Below, piece after piece: positions 34,512-46,089 of a DNA stretch of 64,000 nt. This stretch comes from Bolinopsis microptera. Taxonomy: Eukaryota > Ctenophora > Tentaculata > Lobata > Bolinopsidae. Made by a program: the position numbers and the translations under genes. The notes below the pieces were generated by a model. The model saw only the letters and a list, made by a program, of their open reading frames with translations. It did not search any database and had not been told where the DNA came from. The stretch lies in contig NC_087072.1 in the NCBI RefSeq assembly GCF_026151205.1, forward strand, positions 6,248,084-6,312,083. The letters run 5' to 3'. The number at the start of each line of letters is the position of its first letter. Within the stretch, counting starts at the first letter, position 1.

Positions 34512-37367
34512 TTACTCTAGTAGCAGGGAATAGTTGAGTGTGCACTTCGATGTGTACTATTTCTGACAACACAGGGTTGTTTGTTAGGTCATTCTTAACC
34601 AAAATCGTGTGGGTGCACAATTTGTTTCGCTAGAGACAACCCTACAGGGCAAATTTTCTAAATTACCCTCAGTCGCGTATACGAGATTTTCGTATTTCGG
34701 CTCCTGAAGGTCATAGAGACTTCAATTTTAGCTTAAAATTACCGCAATAGCCATATTTATATACAACTTATGAAGCAACATAAGGTCTCCAGTGCTTTGT
34801 TTTATAGATATTGACAAAAAACTGTTTTTTGGCTCAGCGAACCAAAAATGGGACTGAATTTTGGTAACTTGAACTAGGAAGATCGTAGAGACTTGAATTT
34901 TAGCTTAAAATGAGCGCAAACATCACATTTATATACAACTTATAGAGCAATATAAGCCCTTTAATGCTTATTTGTTAAGATATTGACAAAAATCGGTCAT
35001 TTTGACTACACGCGTGAGGAAAAATACCAAATTGGGCAACAACTTTGGTCTTTTTTTACCAGTTTTGTGCTCAAGTTATTAAAATGTGCTTTGATGTTGT
35101 AGATCGGGTGTTTTCTTCCAATATGGGTTTCGGTATAAATCCGGAAGCACCCGGTTCATGGGTGATAGGGGTTAAAAACCCTAAAATGTCAGGCGATGGG
35201 CGAGACAATTGTCTGAATTTGGTTATAAAAACACTTGCACTCTTTGCTAGGGTTTGCTTTTTTCTGCTACATCGATCCGATTTCTAACTACTAATCATCC
35301 CCCTCTACATCATTCTCTTTTAGATACATGATTTTTATAAGTTCTTGAAGGTACATCCGGCATGATGTAAAGTCTATATCAAAGCATTTTAATGTGGTCT
35401 TAACAAGTTGCAAGATATTCAAGTTCACTAATAAAACAGAGATTGTAGGATATTCTTCTTTTACATATTGAGTAATTGCGGGCTTTTTGAGGGGAGGCTA
35501 TAAAATGGCCAAATATAACTTAAACGTAAACGACCCAATAATAATATTAAACGTAGATTGTAGAATGAAACTACTTAAAACTAATACAGATTCATGGTAT
35601 CCTGTTTTAAGACGCTTGCTCCTGATTTTTAGCAACAATATCGACTGACCCCACGACGTTGTAATATAATTGAGGGTAGGCTATCACTTGATCTATAAGT
35701 TTTGAACGGTAGTTTGTAAAAATAATTACATTCTACAAACATTATACGCTCCTACTATGCAATTACTAGCCTCTGGACTAACTCCCAATCATCTGTCCAT
35801 ATAATGGTGTTTCTGGATAGATAGATGGTGTATGATGCCCTCATGCTAAATTCAGCGATCTTCATGCAGGCCTTTTTCTCTTTAGTGTTTACGTTCAGGT
35901 GGTTCATAAAGGTTTGGAGGCTGCAGTTGTAAATGCCTCGAACTCGAACTGCTACTGTCTGGAGCTTGCAATCTCTTCTGTCAGCTGCTGATATCTCTTA
36001 ATATTCTTTTCTCTTGATCAGCAAAGTTCTCTTTATTTCAGATGCACCTTCTTCGCTTTATCTGAATAGATTACTACATCTGGTCTCAGTGGTATTACAC
36101 TAATGTAATGTCTAACAATAACGTTTATAAGTGCTAAAATTTCGAACTAGCGGACCATATTCGGAGGAGAAATTTGGGGCAGTTTTTTGCTTGGAAATAC
36201 TGATTTAATCTAATTTTAACCACAAAATGACTCCCAATAATATTCTTATGGAGAGTGTGGATAAATATTAAATATTTAAAATAATACAGGTTTGACTATA
36301 AAGTTGCGTCAATAATCATGTAAAGAATAATAGATAACCTACAATCTTCGTTTGGTAAACCAATTTGGTATCTTTCCTCACATGTGTAACCAAAATTACT
36401 CAATAATCAATATGTAAAAGAAGAATATCCTACAATCTCTGTTTTATTAGTGAACTTGAATATCTTGCAACTTGTTAAGACCACATTAAAATGCTTTGAT
36501 ATAGACTTTACATCATGCCGGATGTACCTTCAAGAACTTATAAAAATCATGTATCTAAAAGAGAATGATGTAGAGGGGGATGATTAGTAGTTAGAAATCG
36601 GATCGATGTAGCAGAAAAAAGCAAACCCTAGCAAAGAGTGCAAGTGTTTTTATAACCAAATTCAGACAATTGTCTCGCCCATCGCCTGACATTTTAGGGT
36701 TTTTAACCCCTATCACCCATGAACCGGGTGCTTCCGGATTTATACCGAAACCCATATTGGAAGAAAACACCCGATCTACAACATCAAAGCACATTTTAAT
36801 AACTTGAGCACAAAACTGGTAAAAAAAAGACCAAAGTTGTTGCCCAATTTGGTATTTTTCCTCACGCGTGTAGTCAAAATGACCGATTTTTGTCAATATC
36901 TTAACAAATAAGCATTAAAGGGCTTATATTGCTCTATAAGTTGTATATAAATGTGATGTTTGCGCTCATTTTAAGCTAAAATTCAAGTCTCTACGATCTT
37001 CCTAGTTCAAGTTACCAAAATTCAGTCCCATTTTTGGTTCGCTGAGCCAAAAAACAGTTTTTTGTCAATATCTATAAAACAAAGCACTGGAGACCTTATG
37101 TTGCTTCATAAGTTGTATATAAATATGGCTATTGCGGTAATTTTAAGCTAAAATTGAAGTCTCTATGACCTTCAGGAGCCGAAATACGAAAATCTCGTAT
37201 ACGCGACTGAGGGTAATTTAGAAAATTTGCCCTGTAGGGTTGTCTCTAGCGAAACAAATTGTGCACCCACACGATTTTGGTGAAGAATGACCTAACAAAC
37301 AACCCTGTGTTGTCAGAAATAGTACACATCGAAGTGCACACTCAACTATTCCCTGCTACTAGAGTAA
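34512..37367. mobile_element. 2.9-kb foldback element with about 960-bp inverted arms
   Basis: The left arm, 34512 to about 35475, is the near-exact complement of 36412-37367; about 0.9 kb of spacer lies between. The ends are TTACTCTAGTAGCAGGG and its complement. The spacer is present at 13.9-14.5 kb, where only one arm remains. No transposase is visible, so it is non-autonomous. Confidence 0.85.
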
Positions 37368-37422
37368 ATATGTCTTGTAAGGTATGTAATGTAACGCGAT
37401 GGAAGTATTTTAAGCGGGCATA

Positions 37423-37952
37423 AACACAAGGATATAACTTGTGAACTCGGCTAGTATATATGAAACATTTGTCATGGAGTTGTAGAGGGAGTTATGTGCC
37501 TCGCCGGGCTAAAGTGGTGGATGACCTTGCTGTACGGCAAGTTAAACAAGGATCTGAAACTACTAGGTTCCGTACAGACTCAACTCTGCACCCGTGTCAA
37601 TATGTTCATTATATGCAAGCCTCTTGATTTATAATCACCGAGTCTAGTAATTGTTTAAGAGAGTTCTCTGGCAGTTGCGAAACTCGAGAGACTGTGGGAT
37701 ACTGAAGGGAAAAGGAAGCAGTTCTAACGAGCTCTTCTCAAACACAAGGATATAACTTGTGAACTTGGCTAGTATATATGAAACATTTGTCATGGAGTTG
37801 TAGAGGGAGTTATGTGCCTCGCCGGGCTAAAGTGGTGGATGACCTTGCTGTACGGCAAGTTAAACAAGGATCTGAAACTACTAGGTTCCGTACAGACTCA
37901 ACTCTGCACCCGTGTCAATATGTTCATTATATGCAAGCCTCTTGATTTATAT
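37423..37952 (+). repeat. Tandem duplication of a 212-bp unit with an identical 55-aa ORF
   Basis: Units start at 37423 and 37741 (period 318) and differ at about one base. Each contains an ATG frame of 55 codons (37460-37627 and 37778-37945) with identical predicted peptide, starting MKHLSWSCRGSYVPRRAK. The peptide is not recognised. The 106-bp separator is not duplicated. Confidence 0.8.
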
Positions 37953-38094
37953 CCTGTCCAAACCCAGGATACATGACATAAAGAATTTGGTTTAACTTGT
38001 TTGTATGAAAAAAGCATCAATACTCTTAATAAAATTGATATTGCGTATATTATTGAGTAATTATTGAGTAATCAAAATAAAAACTCTTGTTTAA

Positions 38095-39609
38095 GGCCAG
38101 AGGGGGGGGTAAATGGCACTTTTGTAGTTTTTACATATTTGATAATAGCTACTGGAGACGAACAAAAAGAAAAAAATCGGATCAAAATCTGACCTTGCGC
38201 TTCTGAGATATCGCGCGCTCAATTTTGAGGTTTACCTGTAATTACATGTTAAACTGGAACTTTAAACGGCTGTAACTTTTTTGACCTTTCGATTTCTTAG
38301 TTGAGAAAACCGGCCAATCCCTGATCTTGAGGTTTGGTACAGTGGTTCCTTGGACAATTATCCTCACATCTGGTGCAGCGATTTTTTTTATTTGACTCTG
38401 TTCTCGAATTATGAGGTTAACCAGGTCAAAAATTCGAAAAATTTAATTGGTTAACCTCATAATTCGAGAACTGAGTCAAATAAAAAAAATCGCTGCACCA
38501 GATATCTAGATAGTTGTCCAAGGAACCACTGTACCAAATCTCAATATCAGGGAGTGGCCGGTTTTCTCAACTAAGGAATCGAAAGGTCAAAAAATGTGTT
38601 TTGAGATAGATGAAATTTAGTGTTTTCTAAATTTTGAATATTCACTGGAATGTATCACAGTTCGTTAGTTAGGACTTTTTATACACTTAATAACGTTTGC
38701 TTGATCAGACCTGGCCGTCCCCTAAATGATTTTAGCCACTTTCAGTAGTTAATGTCCTTGTATTGTAAAAAATGAGGTTAACCAAGACTTCCTGTAAACA
38801 CTAACTGCTTAAAATTTGGTTGTTAACCTCGCTTTAGACCATATAACAGTGGGATTGGTTTATCAATACGTTATTATATATGTAGTAAAACATTTGCACA
38901 GTATAACGATTAAGTTTTTGAGGTTAACATGTAATTGACTGGTCAGATATTCAAAAAATGAGAGGTTAACCTCATTTTTTAGCCATTTACGGGTAAAATC
39001 TTCTACTAAAATATGGTCAGTTCAAATCACCTTTGTCACGTGATTATAGTTGTAGGCATTGTGATACCAATAGATACCTCACTTCGATATTGTGGTACAT
39101 TACATAAGTAAGAATCGTATGTATATTCCCTACGGTACCAAAATGTGATGGTTAACCTCATTTTTTTCATTTTCTCAAGATAAAAGAAAGTCAATCAACA
39201 CGTCATCTATTAAGAAATTTGTATACCGTAAACTTACGATGAAAATAATAACTCTATCATTTGATCTATTCTCGCTATATCTAAAAGAAGAGGTTAACCT
39301 CATTTAATCACGTTTGGATATTACTTTTTCTGATAATTATGAACCTAAAATTTAGAGTTTACATTTGCTGACCGAAATAACAAAAAATTATGGCGTGTAA
39401 TAAAATATGAACCTCAATTTTATTAACCTCAATGTTGTATAGTCAATTTTGTGAAAATCGGTTAACCTCAATTATAAAATAAAGTTAATCAGCTACAAAT
39501 ATGTGAATAGCAGCAATGTTTTTGTCATCAAAAATTAAATCGATTTAGAAAATAATATTTTGGTAGAATTTTTTGACCCCTTACCCCCCCCCCCCCCCCC
39601 CCTCTGGCC
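38095..39609. mobile_element. TTAA-flanked foldback element, 1.5 kb
   Basis: Flanked by TTAA at 38091-38094 and 39610-39613. Termini are GGCCAGAGGGGGGGG and the complement CCCCCCCTCTGGCC. An internal perfect-looking hairpin has arms of about 110 bp (38280-38400 and 38480-38592, sharing TGTCCAAGGAACCACTGTAC). The remainder repeats AGGTTAACCTCAT many times. No coding frame. Confidence 0.8.
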
Positions 39610-39814
39610 TTAACTTCCTATTCCAATAATTAGACCTGAAAAATAATATCTAATTGAATTTACTTATTAGATAGTTGAGTTGAAATACTTTTCCACACTC
39701 CACATGGCTGCATCTTAAATTAGAATATTGATTTGTCACATGATATTAGTATTACATAGTGAAAAGGGAAAAAATACCGTTCTCGAATACCTCCAACTTC
39801 ATATTATTACATTT

Positions 39815-39867
39815 ACATGTCTACATTTACATGTCTACATTTACATGTCTACATTTACATGTCTACC
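39815..39867. repeat. 14-bp tandem repeat
   Basis: About four copies of CATTTACATGTCTA. Confidence 0.9.
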
Positions 39868-40019
39868 ACTCAGAGTCCAGAGATATGATATTATATATAA
39901 GAATTGATAAAGCGTTATTTTCTTAAAATCACGTTGTTTCACAGGCATAACAGACACAAGGTCTGAAGAAGAGTTATTTTACAGCATATTCTATATCGGC
40001 ATACATTTTATTAAATTTA

Positions 40020-40496
40020 AAAATTGACTTCCGTAGTAATTACTGAGACATTGGTCAGCAATTTCACTAAACGATATAACATGGCCTATTGCGGACGAAA
40101 TTCATGTTCTAACTGACTGTTTACTCTACTCCTCAGTTAGAGAAAAATTTAACTTCCATCCCAAAAATATTACTGACCTAGCCGGTTTGCTATCCGATAA
40201 AACACTAGACCCTACAAAATTTACTGCCACAGCAAGAGCAATCCATTCAATTCTCTCTGTGAACGAAAATTTTACAGCCTACTATAAGAGCCCAGATTTC
40301 CACTCAAATACTGGCCAATGCATAATGCTATAGTACCTCAAAAATAGTATTATAAAACATTTCTATTTTATCCCTACACATTTGTAAATAACTAGAATTG
40401 TGTAACCTTAAATTATTTCAGAATTATAACTATTGTGAATTCAATAAAATAATTATCACTTTTGTATCCTTGTATCCTTGTATCCTTGTATCCATG
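40020..40496 (+). mobile_element. 5'-truncated LINE, ORF2 C-terminus and 3' tail
   Basis: A plus-strand frame reads DEIHVLTDCLLYSSVREKFNF and then LAGLLSD to a stop near 40334, the usual C-terminal pattern of CR1/L2-like LINE ORF2s. A short 3' UTR follows, then a simple tail of TTGTATCC repeats (40458-40493) instead of poly-A. Confidence 0.75.
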
Positions 40497-40512
40497 GATC
40501 CAATAAGCAGAG

Positions 40513-40787
40513 CAGTGGCGTAACGAAGGGCCCTGCTGACTCTGCTGTGCAGGGGGGCGCCGTCTTAGGGGGGCGCCAAATCGTTGTTTGAATGTGGGAC
40601 AATTTCGAAAACTTAACTAAAGTACTAGCAAAACTGCGCGTTTTGCTCTAGATACACACTTTTTAAGAGATTTTATCTGCGTATCCTCTAAAATCACCTA
40701 ATTTGTTCAATTTTAGGGAGGGGCACCAAAAGGGGAGGGGGCGCCTTTTCGGCAGGGGGGGCGCCAACAGGCAACGTTACGCCACTG
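40513..40787. mobile_element. hAT-type MITE with 8-bp target duplication
   Basis: 275 bp, with termini CAGTGGCGTAACG and CGTTACGCCACTG in inverted orientation. It is flanked on both sides by AAGCAGAG (40505-40512 and 40788-40795). The terminal CAGTGGCG and 8-bp duplication are typical of hAT elements. The interior is rich in GGCGCC, with no ORF. Confidence 0.92.
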
Positions 40788-41738
40788 AAGCAGAGCCTAT
40801 ATATTTAGTTTTGCTTTAGTGATTCTAATTACTGCATGACATGACATAAGTATCAATATCAAAAACTACCTCAGACTCTTAGAATCGATATTAAAACGAA
40901 ATTCGATTAATATAGGACTTATAAATAGAAATCAAGTTCTTATTGCTAGATAAGGCACACAATTCTTAAATGTATATGAGATTAGCTCGTTTGACTTGAA
41001 TAAATATACATTTGTATGCTTGACCGTTTAGTTATCCAAATTTCTTTTCCTTTCTAGCTACAAGATTTTCATTTGTTATTCGCTCCATCTTGTAATCTCA
41101 AAAACAAGTTTTTTGCTCGGCGAATTTACAGATGGAAGAATATTTCAATGTAATCGTATTTCACATGAGTACGCCGCGCTGCATTATATAATCCACTTAG
41201 CCATACTTGTGCCTATAAGATGTGAACTAGTATACTAGTTTAAAGCTTCTTCATGGATATTTTGCAGGCTGTATAATCAATAGTCCTAGCAATGCTATTG
41301 TTTAATTTTTAGAGGCTCTTGCTATATTCATATAAAACATTCTACTTTTTGCTGACGACACCAACATTTTTATTAATGGCAAAACTGTAGAAGAAGCTTA
41401 TGAGAAAGGCGACAAATTGCTAAGCTATATAAAAAAGTATATGATCCTTAACAAACTTCACATCAACATGTCAAAGTGCTGTTATATACATTTTAAACCA
41501 AAGGCTAGTAAACCAGTAGAATTGGCAGATTCGCTTCAACTCCTTATTGATGGCTTTCCAATTAAAAAAACCAAAGCAACAAAGTTTCTTGGAGTTGTTA
41601 TTGATGAACAGCTTTCCTGGGGGCCCCATATAACAGCACTTAACGAAAGTTAAACTATGCCTCTGCCACCTTAAATAGAATTAGGGACTCTGTACCGAAG
41701 GAACTCCATAAAGACCTCTACCACACTCTATTTGAATC

Positions 41739-43163
41739 CCCAGAATGTGTGTAGTCAGTGTAGCTTACGTTGCAATTATCGAGCTCTGTTATCTTTTGTA
41801 AATTGCGATAAGTTCAGTTTGCTGCTACTGCGTAGTTAGCCTTTGCGTGTGTACTTGTACATTCCTATACAAGTACACTATGGAGGATGATCGTAAGGTG
41901 ACCCAATCTCTGGACCAAATTCAAGGATTCGAGTATGATGAACAGACAAAATTGAAGGACAGTTGTACTAAGTGGTTCATTGCGCTGGGAAAAGAACTGA
42001 AAATAGACGACAGAGATATTGGTGGAGATATGGACAGAGAAATATTTATGGCTCCAACTGTCTATAAAAAGCATCTGGCACTTCGGCTTGTGGAAGCAAT
42101 AGACCTCGTTCAACGGCATGAATGCCAGATGGCTAAAATGGAGGAGATCATATATTTCTTGAAGACGGAAGCGTTAGAAGACAAGGATAAGTTGATCAGG
42201 CTGCAGGGCCAGCTGCTTGTGCAGAAGGACAAAGAACTAGAGTTGTTTAAGACATCGGTTAAGAAGACAGTGCAAACAACGGTGGAGTCAGGGATTAAGA
42301 GCTACAGTGCAGCTGTACAACAGAAAGGTGAAAGTGGTACGGTCTGCGACAGTAACATACTGAAGAAGGTGATGAAGAGTGTGGCTGCAGAGGAGGACAG
42401 GAGCAAGAACCTGATTGTGTTTGGGTTGAAAGAAGAAGAGGGAGAACAGCTTCCAGCGCTAGTAACCGCAGTTCTGGAGGAGATTGGGGAGAAACCTCAC
42501 TTCGAAGCGACTAGAGTCGGCAGGAAGATGCCAGGTAGTACGACTATCCGACCAGTAAAGATCAATGTCCCAAGCTCAACAGCGGTTCAACAGATTCTGA
42601 TGAAAACAGGAAGACTGAGGCTAGTTGAGACCCACAAAAATGTATGGATCTGTCCAGATAGATCTAGCGAAGAACGAGCAACGAGGAAACATCTGGTTAC
42701 CGACCTGAAGAAGAAAAGGGCTGAACAGACTCATCTCGACCACTATATCCGGTACGGGAAAGTCTGTAGCCGTGATAAGAAACCACCATGAAGCAACTCA
42801 TGTCTCTCGGACACTGATCAGTATTTGAATGAGTATTGTGTATCTTAATAGTTTTCGGACGTTATCTGTATTTGAGAGACAATTTTATAATTTATATACG
42901 AGCTATTTCTTGATTGTTTCACACTTCATATTTCATAATTTGTTTCACACTTCATATTTCATAATTTTATTACTAGGTGGAGGTGACGTTATTGAGACTT
43001 TGGGCGGCCATAAACCTCGTGTTTTAAAAGTTGTCCTCTGTACTTGTTTCACTGACCCACGCTTTATAGCATTTATACATTTCGGCCCATTTTATATGTT
43101 TGTTCGATTTGCTGTACATTTGTATATTTGCTATTTTGTAAAAGTTTCAAATCAAATCAAATC
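41739..43163 (+). mobile_element. ORF1-only LINE derivative (HAL1-like) inserted in an older LINE
   Basis: The ends are defined by the interrupted host reading frame, and AATC is found on both sides. Contents are about 140 bp of 5' UTR, an intact ORF1 (41880-42791), about 370 bp of 3' sequence and a tail of CAAAT/AATCA repeats (43147-43163). No endonuclease or reverse transcriptase is present between ORF1 and the tail. Confidence 0.8.
41880..42791 (+). CDS. LINE ORF1 protein, 303 aa, intact
   Basis: Begins MEDDRKVTQSLDQIQ; a few more codons are open upstream but have no ATG. The middle, about residues 75-130, is a charged coiled coil (KMEEIIYFLK, RLQGQLLVQKDKELELF). It is followed by a basic linker and an RRM-like part beginning KNLIVFGLKEEEGEQ, with later VRVGRK-like and VKINVPSS strands, and a basic C-terminus (VTDLKKKRAEQ). 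This is the layout of L1/CR1-like ORF1 proteins, RNA-binding trimers that package LINE RNA. No frameshift or stop, so the insertion is young or the ORF is under constraint. Confidence 0.88.
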   Translation: MEDDRKVTQSLDQIQGFEYDEQTKLKDSCTKWFIALGKELKIDDRDIGGDMDREIFMAPTVYKKHLALRLVEAIDLVQRHECQMAKMEEIIYFLKTEALEDKDKLIRLQGQLLVQKDKELELFKTSVKKTVQTTVESGIKSYSAAVQQKGESGTVCDSNILKKVMKSVAAEEDRSKNLIVFGLKEEEGEQLPALVTAVLEEIGEKPHFEATRVGRKMPGSTTIRPVKINVPSSTAVQQILMKTGRLRLVETHKNVWICPDRSSEERATRKHLVTDLKKKRAEQTHLDHYIRYGKVCSRDKKPP

Positions 43164-43726
43164 ATATTGTATCTCAGTTTGGGGCGATGCAGCACTCTCT
43201 AGGACAGCAAGTATCTGGCTATCTCAGAAGCACTGCGTACGGGTCCTCTTTGGTGATAAAGAGGCATACCTAAACAAGTTCCTAACATGTGCAAGAACAA
43301 GAGAGTTTGACAACCAGGCACTTGACCATACATTCTTCCAACTAGAGCACTGTAATATACACATAAACCACTTAACAAAACATCCTGGCTTTCAAAAATT
43401 TATATACATATCACACATTTATGGAAGTTTTTAAAATACTAAAACTAAGGTGCCTAACATCACTGCAACAGCATTATCAGCTATCTTCTAGTAAGATGTA
43501 AGAAAACACTCTCATTTCACAACTCCCATCTAATGACTTTATATCAAGATCCACCAAAATTTTGGAGCACAATTGCACCTAAACTTAAGCTCTACTACTC
43601 CTACAAGATTAGCCTTGCTAAAAGTCGCCTGAAAAAGGCACTTCTAAAGCTACAACATGCTTATAATTTAATGATTCATCATGGACCTCAAGCAATTATG
43701 ACATAATGCAGCTGTCATTTGGAGGA

Positions 43727-43802
43727 CTTCGCCACTTCGACGCGCCGCGCAAACTAGCATTCAGAGCAACGATCTCGACGGATTTACATCGTCAATCAAA
43801 GC
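43727..43802. repeat. Short copy of the 15.9-kb GC-rich repeat, without the 9-bp array
   Basis: Contains GAGGACTTCGCCACTTCGAC, CGCGCAAACTAGCATTC, GAGCAACGATCT and ACATCGTCAATCAAAG, in the order seen at 15943-16256. Confidence 0.8.
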
Positions 43803-44200
43803 TGTCATTTGTAAACAATCCCCTTCAACAAATTTAATTCAGTGTTCTCGGCCCACAGGTTCCTTTTATTACAAAATTTGATTTTTGAAGGACCTTGAAC
43901 CTGCTAGTTTATAGTTTTTTATTTGTTACTTCTTAGTCGAGGATTTTGGTTCTAATATAATATATATACAAGTTTATTATCGGATGTTCACTTATATTTA
44001 TTGGGCCGCGCTCAGCCTGTCATTCCGCCAAATCTTTATTGTTAATGAACATAATAGCCTGGGGTCCTTAGGTAAACTTATATTTATTATGATATTAATA
44101 TGTTGTAATGGCAATCAAATTTAAATTGTTTTCCGTTATAAATTTTGATTACCTTAGCTTAATGGCCCCTTAATAAACTAGCAAACTAGGTAAAACTCTA
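43803..44200. other. No gene recognised
   Basis: AT-rich spacer. The stretch at about 44005-44060 (GCGCTCAGCCTGTCATTCCGCC ... CCTGGGGTCCT) recurs inverted at 60370-60445. Confidence 0.45.
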
Positions 44201-44204
44201 TTTT

Positions 44205-46050
44205 TTACTTTGTAGCGCGATGCGTTACTGGGTCGCGCCGCGCATCCAATAATGAGCTTCCTGTTGACCATTGTTAAATATGATCTGGCCCGGCGCGCGC
44301 TACTTCGTAGCACTTGCCATCATCAACATTTCGAGAAGAAAGCGGCGCGCGCTACTTCGAAGAAATTTAGACGAGTAACATCCGTCAAGGTTTCAGCATA
44401 TGCTTTTATTAGGGATTAGTTTGATTCACGATGTCAATCCTTCGCATCTCGCCGATCTGCGAGAAGATGCGCGGCGCGGCCCAGCAACGCAGTAGTGCAT
44501 AGCGTTGTAGCGCGATGCACTACTGGGTCGCGCGCGCGCATCCAATAATGCTTCTCGCAACCACATGTAGATCGGCGAGATGCGAAGGATTGACATCGTG
44601 AATCAATGCATAGCGCTACAAGGGATTAGGTTGTCATTGATACATGTCAGTGATACATGTTACGGCTTCGCGCGCGAAAAGTGGCATGCAACGTATGTTG
44701 TCAAGGTTGTCATACGTTGTATGACCCGCCGCGCACGAGTGCGCGGCTCCCCCTGTATCGTCGAAACTCGATAGTGAAGCGACAGTGGGGGTCACCACGT
44801 GATACAAGGATTAGGTTGCTCTAACCAGAGCCCTCTCGCTAACTCACTTGTGAAACAAGCGCGTCACGCAGTACGCGTATACACATGGCTATGTGAACTG
44901 CAGTGGAGGGATTAGGTAAGGGTTAGGGTTGGGATAAGATTCAATTACTATAGTGTTAAGCTGTTTCGAATAGTCGTTCAGGCCCAGGGCCAGCTCTAGA
45001 GAACCAATTGAAAAAGTCACGTGACAGTCAAGTGTAAAGTTAACGGGTGATACTCGTAAAATATTTGTTCCATATATTAGGACCGTCGGGCGTCGACGAG
45101 TCCAACTCGGCGCGTGTCCTGGTAGGTTATAAACCTACAAGTGTAAAGTGATTAATCATCATCCTTAGATCGGCGGAATGTGCTACTGTGAATCGCCGAG
45201 CTCTAGCTGTAGGAGGTGCACCATAAAAATAAACTTGCTCGGATTTTAAAAATTTTTGTACCATTGTTTTCTAGAGACTGTGAGAATTTTCACAATACCA
45301 AATTTTTCATACCTTTTTGGAAAGATCAGTGAGTTTCGCCTAGGTGCCATATTTGATGGTGCGCGGCTTTTGGAGCAAAATTAGCTGTAAAAGTCGCGTA
45401 ATTTGACCAAATTTGACCAAATTCGTTGATTTTTGTCGTATTATTTGGATATATCTTCAGTTCCTTGAATGAGATCATTCTAAAAATTGGCGACGACCTT
45501 CCAATAGGGCTTTCACAACTGTCCGAAAAATTTGGTGGATATCGGAGTTGATTTAGTGATCAAAATGGTGCAAAATACGCTGCTTTTAGCTGTAACATAA
45601 TGTCTGATGGTTGGATATGCTTTAAACTTTTCGGACACCTTCCTTGTAAATCTATGAGTAAGCTTACCAATTTTTGTTGCAATCGGAGGTCGGGAAGGAT
45701 ACTTAATATTTATTTGTTTGAAGAAAATTGTGCTGGCCGAAATTAGCGCTAAAAAACCATCCTACAGTCGGCACGCGCGGCTCACTGTCGATGGCGCACT
45801 ACCTACTAGCTGCGAAGAATTGACATCGTCAATTACCTTTTTACTTGTCATACGTTGTATAAGTATGATCCGCCGCTTAACGGGTGATACTCGTAAAATA
45901 TTTGTTCCATATATTAGGACCGTCGGGCGTCGGGCGGCGCGTGCTACTTCGTAGCACTTGCCGTCGTCGGGCAAGAAAGAGAAGAAAGCGGCGCGCGCTA
46001 ATTCGAAGAAATTTAGACGAGTAACATGTCCGTCAATATTTCTAAAAGTA
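44205..46050. repeat. Cluster of GC-rich hairpin modules
   Basis: Several repeated modules lie in AT-rich surroundings. One is GCGCGCGCTACTTCGTAGCAC ... CGAAGAAATTTAGACGAGTA (44283-44393, about 45935-46030, also at 60210-60310 and, partly, 62580-62635). Another is GCGCGATGC-TTACTGGGTCGCGC ... CCAATAATG (44214 and 44508). A third is GCCGCGCACGAGTGCGCGGC (a perfect hairpin, 44728-44747) followed by a CCCCC...GGGGG stem to 44793. A fourth is CGAGTCCAACTCG plus GTAGGTTATAAACCTAC (about 45097-45138). A block GTGATACTCGTAAAATATTT occurs at 45048 and 45885. Confidence 0.75.
44421..44606. mobile_element. 186-bp MITE with perfect 36-bp inverted repeats
   Basis: 44421-44456 and 44571-44606 are exact complements (TTGATTCACGATGTCAATCC onward). 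The interior is GC-rich (GCGCGGC, CGCGCGCGCG). The end resembles the TGACATCGTCAATCAAAG ends at 16256 and 43802. Confidence 0.88.
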
Positions 46051-46089
46051 AATGCGACTAGTTGCGATATTTGTCGACTCAAAAAATAA

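Larger units (their letters stand above)
41339..43707 (+). pseudogene. LINE ORF2 fragment split by a younger insertion
   Basis: From 41339 the frame reads ILLFADDTNIFINGKT (RT motif with catalytic ADD), then FLGVVIDEQLSW, to TLFES at 41738. It resumes at 43164 with YCISVWGD, giving a continuous reading once 41739-43163 is removed. It continues (SRTASIWLSQKHCVRVLFG, then after a shift SLAKSRLKKALLKLQHAYN) to about 43707. The copy is 5'-truncated and has stops. The insertion is the ORF1-only element described separately. Confidence 0.9.

Noticed and set aside
45718-46082. ORFs in the GC-rich module cluster
   Set aside because: They span repeated hairpin modules on both strands and change at module borders; not genes.
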